Source: a virus. From it: a stretch of DNA of 26,698 bases. Under the pieces are notes generated by a model, which ran no database searches, had not been told where the DNA came from, and was given only the letters and a program-made list of their open reading frames with translations. The position numbers and the translations under genes are program-made. This document shows, piece after piece, positions 5,982-12,200 of the stretch. The DNA lies in the IMG/VR virus record IMGVR_UViG_3300027971_000189, positions 1 through 26,698 of that record. One strand, written 5' to 3'. Numbering within the stretch: position 1 is the first letter of the stretch; each line of letters starts with the position of its first letter.

Positions 5982-6433
5982 ATAATTATATCTTCCATTC
6001 CTGCAGTTCGTAATCTTACAATATGTCCCATCTGCCATTGTTTAGCTTCAAGGCCCTTCATAATACCAAGCCAACGATTGCGTAGTAATGCTACTTCGTT
6101 AATCAATACTTCCATATCAATTACTTCATCTTCACCTTCAGCATACTTTTCAGCATCACGGCTTGTCAATGCTCTATTATACGCTTCTAAATATTTTTGA
6201 AAATGTTTTCGGCGAATCTTCTTTAATTGAATATTCAAGTAGTTGAGTACCGCTTCTACTTCTTGCAGTTGATTAAATCTATGCTCAGTAGTACCCGGAA
6301 TAGCGGCAATGTTCTTTTCAACATTGCCGCTAACCTTTACTTCATTTTTAGCAGATATTAACTCTGATTCATAATAAGAAATAAAATCAGGTAGAACTGC
6401 CAAGTCAACCGTGATACGTGTGTACCAGTTCAT
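5978..6433 (-). CDS. uvsY: UvsY-like recombination mediator
   Basis: 151-residue, highly helical, charged protein. T4 UvsY (137 residues) loads UvsX onto gp32-coated single-stranded DNA. The C-terminal half here has the same order of elements as I recall for T4 UvsY: a basic helix (KKIRRKHFQKYLEAY), an Arg/Asp/Glu-rich linker (RDAEKYAEGEDEV), then a Trp-containing helix (LLRNRWLGIMKGLEAKQWQM) and a terminal basic helix HIVRLRTAGMED. Length and position fit: uvsX is two genes upstream. The ATG at 6433 directly follows the TAA of the acidic gene. The call is based on pattern and neighbourhood, not on alignment, and sequence identity must be low. Confidence 0.6.
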   Translation of the reverse strand: MNWYTRITVDLAVLPDFISYYESELISAKNEVKVSGNVEKNIAAIPGTTEHRFNQLQEVEAVLNYLNIQLKKIRRKHFQKYLEAYNRALTSRDAEKYAEGEDEVIDMEVLINEVALLRNRWLGIMKGLEAKQWQMGHIVRLRTAGMEDIII

Positions 6434-6700
6434 TTAATCCCAGTCATCGTGGTCGTCATCATTGAAATCATAGTCATCGAAATCTTCATCAAGTGCATCA
6501 TCAGTAATAAGATTTTCATCAGCATAACCCTTTAAGGCTTTTGTGATTTCTTTATCTTTAAAAGCACCATTAATGTCTTCTATTTCAAAGTTATTTTCTA
6601 TCAAATAGTTGACTAATGTATCTGCGGCTTCTGCACGGTCATATGGACCAATATGCTCACGCAACACTTCCCAAATTTCTGATACCAAATTTAAACCCAT
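6434..6700 (-). CDS. Small protein with an extreme acidic tail, between uvsX and uvsY
   Basis: 88 residues. The first ~60 form a helical module (ADTLVNYLIENNFEIEDINGAFKDKEITKALKGYADE), and the last ~25 are almost all Asp/Glu with aromatic residues (DEDFDDYDFNDDDHDDWD). Proteins of this shape accompany recombination genes in T4-like cyanophages, as far as I recall. An acidic tail could mimic DNA or bind a basic partner such as UvsY or gp32-related surfaces; that is inference. It starts 3 nt after the uvsX stop and abuts the UvsY-like start, so the three are one operon. Confidence 0.8.
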   Translation of the reverse strand: MGLNLVSEIWEVLREHIGPYDRAEAADTLVNYLIENNFEIEDINGAFKDKEITKALKGYADENLITDDALDEDFDDYDFNDDDHDDWD

Positions 6701-6703
6701 CTT

Positions 6704-7765
6704 TTATGCCTCCTCGTCAGATGTTACATTACTTATCTTTGATGTTGCTTTTTGACTATACTCACTCATTACTTTGTCCAAGCAACCGTCAGTGTTTGCT
6801 TCCCATGCTTTACGAAACTTTTTAATGATTTCACCATCAAGTGTCGTATACACTAAACTGTTACCTTCTTTCTTAACAAGTTCAGCCTTCTCAATCATGT
6901 CAAGCATACCTGAATAAGGACTCATACCTGTTTCATAAGGAATCTTAACCTGCACACTTTCAAATGGTTTTGCATAGCGAGTTTTCATAATCTTACATGC
7001 CGCACGAATACCTCGTACCTCACTAATCTTATTACCATCTTCATCTTCTTTAAGTTTCAATTTCTTCATAGCAACAACAATACTTGAAGCATAAACGAAA
7101 CCTTGTCCACCACTGATTTTATCATCTGGGTCAAACATATCCTGACTTGCGTATGTGTGATTAGTAGCAACTAATCCAATACCTAAGCTACCGAACATGT
7201 TAACACAGTTGCGAACAAGTGCTGTTAGTGCTTTAGGTTTACGACCCATGTCACCCTTCATATCACCTGCTTCAAACTGATTAACGTCAGTTGGTGTCAA
7301 TAGCATACCCAATGAATCAACGATAAACAATACTTTTGGTCGTTCTGATTCTGGCATTGCTTTGTAATCTTTGACGAACATAGAAATAGTTTTACCTACT
7401 TCGTCAATCATTGCCATGTTAAGTTTCAACAACTTACTTTCGTCAGTACTTACACCCAATGCGTGTAGCCATGCTTCATCCAATGCATTCTCTGAATCAA
7501 TTAAGACTACAAAGATGCCTTGTTCTTGTGCGTGTCTAACGAGGTTTCCTGAGCAGATAAAACTTTTTCCCGCTCCTGACTCTCCGGCAAAGACAGTAAC
7601 TTTACCAAGAGGTACGCCTTTATTAAAATCACCGCTAATGAGGTAGTTGAGAGCATAATTTCCTGTTGAGATCCAATCAGTAGGGTCGTTAAACCCAATT
7701 GATAGACCGTCGATACTTTTTGTTATTTCCTTACGGAATTTGCCTACATCAAATGGTTTCGTCAT
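6704..7765 (-). CDS. uvsX: UvsX RecA-like strand-exchange recombinase
   Basis: 353 residues, close to the T4 UvsX length (about 390) and to RecA. It forms filaments on single-stranded DNA and drives homologous pairing. Walker A GESGAGKS at 61-68; a RecA-type VVLIDSENALD near 87-96 with the catalytic Glu; Walker B-like VLFIVDSLG near 145-152; DNA-binding loop region around QFEAGDMKGDMGRKPKAL; and GLVATNHTYASQDMF, as in the RecA loop 2 region followed by ISGGQGFVYASS. The gene follows a 63-residue gene with a 1-nt gap and precedes the acidic and UvsY-like genes, forming the recombination operon. Confident call. Confidence 0.97.
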   Translation of the reverse strand: MTKPFDVGKFRKEITKSIDGLSIGFNDPTDWISTGNYALNYLISGDFNKGVPLGKVTVFAGESGAGKSFICSGNLVRHAQEQGIFVVLIDSENALDEAWLHALGVSTDESKLLKLNMAMIDEVGKTISMFVKDYKAMPESERPKVLFIVDSLGMLLTPTDVNQFEAGDMKGDMGRKPKALTALVRNCVNMFGSLGIGLVATNHTYASQDMFDPDDKISGGQGFVYASSIVVAMKKLKLKEDEDGNKISEVRGIRAACKIMKTRYAKPFESVQVKIPYETGMSPYSGMLDMIEKAELVKKEGNSLVYTTLDGEIIKKFRKAWEANTDGCLDKVMSEYSQKATSKISNVTSDEEA

Positions 7766-7766
7766 C

Positions 7767-7958
7767 TTAACTGTCCAAATCCATTGTATTCCATTCTTTA
7801 ACTACATCAAGAACTTCCTCTTCTGAATTACATACAATCTTACAGTGTGTCCAATCACTTTCATCATTACGACCGCCTACTTCAACCATCCAACCATTGT
7901 CATAACGATTGATAGTGATTGATTCATTTACTTTATCTAATTTGCTTAATTTTGACAT
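7767..7958 (-). CDS. Conserved small phage protein (63 residues)
   Basis: Starts MSKLSKLDKVNESITINRYD; the centre NGWMVEVGGRNDESDWTHCK looks like a small beta-hairpin fold followed by a helix (EEEVLDVVKEWNTMDLDS). I believe similar small proteins are common in large phages, but I know of no function. AAGGAAAAC precedes the ATG, and the stop lies 1 nt from the uvsX start, which suggests coupled translation with UvsX. Confidence 0.8.
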   Translation of the reverse strand: MSKLSKLDKVNESITINRYDNGWMVEVGGRNDESDWTHCKIVCNSEEEVLDVVKEWNTMDLDS

Positions 7959-7972
7959 AATAGTTTTCCTTA

Positions 7973-8203
7973 TTATCTGTTTAATCCAATATTATACACA
8001 CTAAATGGTTGATTATCAAGTATCTCGGGACATTGATCAGCCATACGGTCAATTTCATAATCGCTAGGAAAGTGCCTAAGTGCTGTTCTAGCCTTATCTC
8101 TGACCAAACTAGGAACACGGGGAGTACGACCCGGATCACATAGTTCTTCTAATAGTTTTTTACCCTGCTTTAAGGCACGATATCTTTCGTCTGGTAATGT
8201 CAT
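7973..8203 (-). CDS. BPSL0761-like small protein (76 residues)
   Basis: Starts MTLPDERYRALKQGKKLLEE, continues CDPGRTPRVPSLVRDKARTA and LRHFPSDYEIDRMADQCPEI. The order MTxPDER...LPRVP...VR..A..LLRHYPS is what I recall for the BPSL0761 family of short proteins from Burkholderia and related bacteria and their phages. The function of the family is unknown to me. AGGAG lies 7 nt before the ATG. It follows gp32 across a strong palindrome. A beta-proteobacterial host would fit, but one small gene is weak evidence. Confidence 0.7.
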   Translation of the reverse strand: MTLPDERYRALKQGKKLLEELCDPGRTPRVPSLVRDKARTALRHFPSDYEIDRMADQCPEILDNQPFSVYNIGLNR

Positions 8204-8219
8204 GTTATTCTCCTGTATA

Positions 8220-8239
8220 GGGAGGGTATATACCCTCCC
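8220..8239 (-). other. Perfect 20-bp GC-rich palindrome between gp32 and the next gene
   Basis: GGGAGGGTATATACCCTCCC is a perfect palindrome (8-bp stem GGGAGGGT/ACCCTCCC with ATAT loop in RNA). On the minus strand it is followed by TATACAGGAG, so there is no U-tract. Likely roles are 3'-end stabilisation or processing of the abundant gp32 mRNA, or partial termination. Confidence 0.6.
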
Positions 8240-8247
8240 CTCTCTAC

Positions 8248-9222
8248 TTAAGCAGGCTTATTCTGACGGGCCCGAATTAGCGCCAATATATCTTGTGCCT
8301 TGTCACCAGCTGGTGCTTTAGGAATTGAGATAGGCTCAGCCGAAGCAACAGACTCATCGTCTTCAATTGCTTCTACGGGTTTATGATCAACCTTGGCTTC
8401 AGTAGCAACTGCTTGGCTACCATTACCAACAGGTGCTTCTAGCCCATATGGACGATAGTATGATCCCCAACGATCATTGTCATATGGTTGACCATCTACT
8501 GAAGCATCAAACATTTCTTTGATAATACGCAACTCAGCCTCATTTGGCTTTTTAGGCAAAAACTCAGTAAGATTGAAAAGACCATGGGCTTCAATAGCAT
8601 CTTGTTCAGCCTGAGTCAAGGCACTTTCTTTACGTGCCCAATTTGAAGTTGAATAATCAGCATAACCACCTTTGCTAGCTTTCTTGATGTTAAAATCAAG
8701 ACCACGCATATAGTCAGTTGGCAATTCTTCCATTTCAGGATCCATCAATGAAGATTTGATGATAGTAAAGATTTGCGGGGAGATAATGAGCCTACGAATA
8801 GGATTCGCGGGAACTTTGTCATCACCAATTGGGTTTTGACGTACAAACCCTTGAAACAAGTATGAACGCTTTTTCCAATATTTGTTAGCCATTTCTTTAA
8901 GAGTCTCGTCCTTGTACCATGGACGAATCTCTGCTAGAATAGGACAAGAATCTCCATACATTTCTAGGCATGGCACTTGTACTTCAACACGTTTGGAATC
9001 GGTACTACCTTTTACACCATTAAAGGCAAGTTTAATAATTTGACGTTCTACCCAAAAGAACGTATTTGAAGGATTCGCATCTGGTAGGAAACGAACGGTA
9101 GCTGTCGTACCTTCGTCTGCGTTCCAGTGGGGATAAATTGAATTATCTGATTGGGTATTAGAACCCTTAGCTTTGTTTTCTTGTGCTTGAATACGCTGTC
9201 TAATTTCTTGAAGTGTGGCCAT
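8248..9222 (-). CDS. 32: gp32-like single-stranded DNA-binding protein
   Basis: 324 residues (T4 gp32 has 301). It coats single-stranded DNA and organises replication and recombination. The T4-type OB-fold signature is visible: YPHWNADEGTTATVRFLPD near residue 30, FFWVERQIIKLAFNG near 55, and the zinc-region motif CLEMYGDSCPIL near 85-97. In T4 this region ends CPxC; here the last Cys is replaced by Leu, so the zinc site would be incomplete or use other ligands. The C-terminal third contains acidic, flexible sequence (AIEDDESVASAEP) but the last residues (LALIRARQNKPA) are basic, unlike the acidic tip of T4 gp32. AAGGAG precedes the ATG at good spacing. It has its own promoters and a structured leader. 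Confidence 0.93.
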   Translation of the reverse strand: MATLQEIRQRIQAQENKAKGSNTQSDNSIYPHWNADEGTTATVRFLPDANPSNTFFWVERQIIKLAFNGVKGSTDSKRVEVQVPCLEMYGDSCPILAEIRPWYKDETLKEMANKYWKKRSYLFQGFVRQNPIGDDKVPANPIRRLIISPQIFTIIKSSLMDPEMEELPTDYMRGLDFNIKKASKGGYADYSTSNWARKESALTQAEQDAIEAHGLFNLTEFLPKKPNEAELRIIKEMFDASVDGQPYDNDRWGSYYRPYGLEAPVGNGSQAVATEAKVDHKPVEAIEDDESVASAEPISIPKAPAGDKAQDILALIRARQNKPA

Positions 9223-9247
9223 TTTATTTTCTCCTTATATAAAAATT

Positions 9248-9290
9248 GAGATGGTCTCTTTGTTTACTATTCGCCGCATGCCAATGCGAC
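9248..9290 (-). promoter_or_regulatory. Structured leader of the gp32 mRNA (possible autoregulatory element)
   Basis: On the mRNA, GTCGCAT-TGGC-ATGCGGC (9290-9273) and GAGA-CCA-TCTC (9258-9248) form two hairpins whose loops UGG and CCA are complementary, allowing a loop-loop contact. Between the second hairpin and the ATG is an unstructured A/U-rich stretch with the ribosome binding site. T4 gp32 represses its own mRNA by binding from a 5' pseudoknot into such an unstructured region; the parallel is inference. Confidence 0.45.
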
Positions 9291-9302
9291 TAACACATCG
9301 TA

Positions 9303-9331
9303 AGTATAAGATACTCACAGCGACATGTCAA
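9303..9331 (-). promoter_or_regulatory. Sigma70 promoter P6 for gp32
   Basis: Perfect TTGACA (9331-9326), 17-nt spacer and TATACT (9308-9303). The start of transcription would be near 9296, giving a leader of about 75 nt. The spacer is unrelated to the early-cassette spacers. Confidence 0.88.
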
Positions 9332-9334
9332 TAT

Positions 9335-9343
9335 ATATTTATC
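9335..9343 (-). promoter_or_regulatory. Possible late promoter box upstream of gp32
   Basis: GATAAATAT on the minus strand matches the T4-type late box (ATAAATA core) and lies just upstream of the sigma70 promoter, next to the palindrome CCCATATATGGG. Dual early and late transcription of gene 32 is known in T4. Confidence 0.4.
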
Positions 9344-9354
9344 CCATATATGGG

Positions 9355-9381
9355 AAACCGCACTTTTTTGTGCGGTTTTTT
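9355..9381 (+). terminator. Intrinsic terminator, best in plus orientation
   Basis: AAACCGCAC-TTTTTT-GTGCGGTTT followed by TTTAG on the plus strand: 9-bp stem and a run of six T. It lies 7 nt past the stop codon of the minus-strand 929-residue gene, but on that strand only TTTCCC follows the stem. It may act in both directions, with antisense transcription stopped best. Confidence 0.75.
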
Positions 9382-9387
9382 AGAAGT

Positions 9388-12177
9388 TTATTTACCCAAT
9401 AATCGTTTGATAGTATCTAGGTCTTCTTGACCTTCAAATGTTTTACCAATTGATCCCATACTACTATCATCTTCCCCTTCAGTCATTACTTGGTCAATAA
9501 GTTTTTTACCACCGTACAATACGGCTAATAGCATACCTAATGGTATTGCATATTTAGCCGCAGCCGCTGCTAGATCACCAATAGTTTTACCATCGATTGC
9601 ATTACCAAGAATGGTAGTTAATGCGCTTGCTGCGGATGTTGCATCAGTATAAACTTTATTCAGTCCTTGAGGAATTGATTTACCAATCTCATCTGCCATA
9701 GAATAAATACCGGCCCCTAGTCCAACTTTACCTGCATTTTGAGCTGTTGATTGTGCTGCTGACTTACCAAGTTCTAAAGCACCTTTACCAACTCCAGTGG
9801 CTGCTTTACCAGCCACTTCAGCACCGGCTTTTCCTGCGGTAGATGCCATACGGCCTAATGCAGGACCTGCACGAGACAATAATGGTAATAATGCTCTTGC
9901 GCCAGCCGCTAATGCAGGTGCAAGAAAGGCAAACTCATTAAGTTGGTCTTCAGATAATTTATTGTCATCGGCTGAATCTCTTCCCATCATTTGTCCTGCG
10001 GTTCCTCCTGCAGCACCACCTAAAACTCCACCAAGTGCGGCTCCTGCTGGACCGCCGGCTAATGCTCCCAAAGCTGATCCAGCTAATGCGCCGCTGGCTC
10101 CGCCTAATGTGCCACCTGCTAATTCTCCTGCTACACCTTCGCCCAATAATCGTTTGATAGTATCTAGGTCTTCTTGACCTTCTCTAATACTTTCACCACC
10201 AACCAATTTGCCTACAGCGCCCTGTGGGCCAACCTTTTCATATGGGCCCAATTGTCCAACACGCTTTTGGTTAGCATCAAGGTCTTCCGCCACACCTTTA
10301 TGGTCAGTCTTGTCTACTGACATTATTTTATTAGTGCCGTCACCCATATATAATTGATTGTTAAATTTGTAGTATAACTTATTGGGAGTTGGTCCAAATT
10401 GACTTGGGTCCCCGGGATCTTTTCCATCCATCTGTAGAGCAAGACTACGCATCAATACAGCAAGTACCCTAAGCGGTTCGTTAAATTTTGCTGTATATGG
10501 GTCTTGTTTAGTTCCTGAGCCGCCTTCTATTGTTCTATTCCAAAGTTCTCCATCTTTTGCAAAAATATTATCGGAGTTGAAAAATTTGCTCTCTTTCATA
10601 TCTTGGGATTCAAACGGTATAATTGGTTTCTTTCCAACTTTAGGAATACCGCCAGCTGGGCTAACTCTAGTTGCTAGTCTATTACCTAAACTTTTTACTT
10701 CTTTACTGGTATCTGTGAAACTAGGATTCATATCATAAAACTTTTTTTGTTTTTCATTCATCCAACTAGTATCTAAACCTTTTTCCACCATATCTTCTCT
10801 GACTAAACTACCTTTGGTAACTCTTTCAATGTCTCGCTTGATTTGTGCTTTTTGTTCCAAAGTCTGTGCTTGGTCATATTTCACAGCCATTTTTTGTAGT
10901 ATGGCTTCATCTTCACTACTAATATATGCTCCCAATGCACCTACGATTCCTAAACCAGCTAAGAACTTTCTTATAGCTCCCTTGCCTTCATCAAGCTCAG
11001 ATTCAGGAATTCCCATTGGATTGGACGACGTTTCACCTTCTTTTAATCCTAAATTCATAGCTGCAAGATACGCTCTAAGGGTTTCTTTTTCTTGAGAAGT
11101 TAATGGTTTACCTGATTGTAATTTACTTTTTAATAAACGAATATAACCGGTATCATCACCTTGTTTATATTCATTTATTATGCTATCAGCCCACTCTTCT
11201 AATTGATTGATTTCTTTCATTTCACTTACCTTTTTATATAATTTAGAAAGAATTGGCATTACTGACTCAATTCTAGGATCAATTGTTTCTTGAACAAATA
11301 GCTCGTTAAGACTAACTTCTTCTGTAATTTCTTCACTTAGGATAGGTTGCCATGATTCAAAGTATGCATTATAACCACGACGGCCGATCATTCTGCTTAG
11401 TGTTTCTCTTAATGCCTGATAATGATTAACACCCTCTTGTATCAATATATTGGTAGATTCATTAAACTGTTTATTTTTAGTGGCTCTAACAAAGCCAGCC
11501 ATTTTTGTATATTCTTCTACAAGTGAAGTAATATGACGACCTCTATCATCATAAGGTGAACCACCTTCAGCAATATGTCTAGCATATACTTTGGCTATAC
11601 CAGGCTTGTTACTTGGCACAGCAAATCTTTCACCCATTGTGTTTTCTACAAATATCTTATCTATATTACGATACCTTTGCTCACCTTCACCAATTTGGCG
11701 AGTATGCTGAATAATTATCTTAACATTGGGCACAGCATCACTATAGCTACCTCTTTTACCCATTGGATAATAACTCTCACCTAAATTTTCTTTTTCTTTA
11801 TTATATGTTCTTTGAGCCATATCCTTAGATAAATGATTTTTATTTTTCAATTCAAAATCTAGTTGCTTACGTTGTGACCACTGCTTAAGCATATTTCTAA
11901 AACTTGACCAACTATCACTAAATTCAGTTCCTGAGGTATTAGTATCAGGGCTATCTTCTATTTCATCGCCATAATATAGTACTAAATTTCTACTGTTGTC
12001 AATAGTAACATAAACTTTACCATATGCTTTACCATCTTTTTCAAAAGTAAATCTGAAAATATCGGCTTCTTCAGGTGATGTAGTTTTTTCTTCGGAATCC
12101 AATGGAGTTACGTCGTCGTATCTTACGGTTAGTAAATCATAAAGGCCACGGTTAAGAGTATCAGTTTGTATAGGCAT
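9388..12177 (-). CDS. Large unknown protein (929 residues) with glycine-zipper region
   Basis: I do not recognise a family. Residues 1-300 look globular and charged. A hydrophobic Gly/Ala segment lies near 405-425 (RKFLAGLGIVGALGAYIS). After residue ~690 comes a long Gly/Ala-rich stretch with GxxxG repeats (GGTLGGASGALAGSALGALA and on), further Ala/Gly helices, and a likely membrane segment near the C-terminus (AIPLGMLLAVLYGG). The peptide EGQEDLDTIKRLLG occurs twice, before the Gly-rich part and at the very C-terminus, because of a 41-nt exact DNA repeat. Glycine zippers and amphipathic tails are typical of membrane-inserting or DNA-ejection proteins, so an internal virion protein is my best guess. 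A late box lies 8 nt upstream of the ATG; no clear Shine-Dalgarno is seen. Confidence 0.88.
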   Translation of the reverse strand: MPIQTDTLNRGLYDLLTVRYDDVTPLDSEEKTTSPEEADIFRFTFEKDGKAYGKVYVTIDNSRNLVLYYGDEIEDSPDTNTSGTEFSDSWSSFRNMLKQWSQRKQLDFELKNKNHLSKDMAQRTYNKEKENLGESYYPMGKRGSYSDAVPNVKIIIQHTRQIGEGEQRYRNIDKIFVENTMGERFAVPSNKPGIAKVYARHIAEGGSPYDDRGRHITSLVEEYTKMAGFVRATKNKQFNESTNILIQEGVNHYQALRETLSRMIGRRGYNAYFESWQPILSEEITEEVSLNELFVQETIDPRIESVMPILSKLYKKVSEMKEINQLEEWADSIINEYKQGDDTGYIRLLKSKLQSGKPLTSQEKETLRAYLAAMNLGLKEGETSSNPMGIPESELDEGKGAIRKFLAGLGIVGALGAYISSEDEAILQKMAVKYDQAQTLEQKAQIKRDIERVTKGSLVREDMVEKGLDTSWMNEKQKKFYDMNPSFTDTSKEVKSLGNRLATRVSPAGGIPKVGKKPIIPFESQDMKESKFFNSDNIFAKDGELWNRTIEGGSGTKQDPYTAKFNEPLRVLAVLMRSLALQMDGKDPGDPSQFGPTPNKLYYKFNNQLYMGDGTNKIMSVDKTDHKGVAEDLDANQKRVGQLGPYEKVGPQGAVGKLVGGESIREGQEDLDTIKRLLGEGVAGELAGGTLGGASGALAGSALGALAGGPAGAALGGVLGGAAGGTAGQMMGRDSADDNKLSEDQLNEFAFLAPALAAGARALLPLLSRAGPALGRMASTAGKAGAEVAGKAATGVGKGALELGKSAAQSTAQNAGKVGLGAGIYSMADEIGKSIPQGLNKVYTDATSAASALTTILGNAIDGKTIGDLAAAAAKYAIPLGMLLAVLYGGKKLIDQVMTEGEDDSSMGSIGKTFEGQEDLDTIKRLLGK
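9395..9435 (-). repeat. 41-nt direct repeat, copy 2 (C-terminus of the 929-residue gene)
   Basis: Identical to 10142-10182. Encodes the C-terminal EGQEDLDTIKRLLG. The copies are 747 nt apart, a multiple of three and in the same reading frame, so recombination between them would delete 249 codons cleanly. Confidence 0.97.
10142..10182 (-). repeat. 41-nt direct repeat, copy 1 (before the glycine zipper)
   Basis: Identical to 9395-9435 and in the same frame. Encodes EGQEDLDTIKRLLG directly before the Gly/Ala-rich region. Confidence 0.97.
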
Positions 12178-12184
12178 AGTAATA

Positions 12185-12193
12185 GTATTTATC
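12185..12193 (-). promoter_or_regulatory. Late promoter box for the 929-residue gene
   Basis: GATAAATAC on the minus strand, T4-like late core ATAAATA, 7-8 nt upstream of the ATG at 12177. It lies between the terminase stop and this gene. The start of transcription would be at or very near the start codon, so the leader would be minimal or absent. Confidence 0.6.
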
Positions 12194-12200
12194 TGAATTT

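Noticed and set aside
5982-6038. N-terminal extension of the 270-residue protein
   Set aside because: It would overlap most of the end of the UvsY-like gene; the ATG at 5981 gives the ATGA overlap used by most neighbouring genes.
9797-10177. Long plus-strand open frame rich in Ala and Pro
   Set aside because: It mirrors the Gly/Ala-rich part of the minus-strand 929-residue gene; GC-rich Gly/Ala codons create open antisense frames. No ribosome binding site or promoter on the plus strand.
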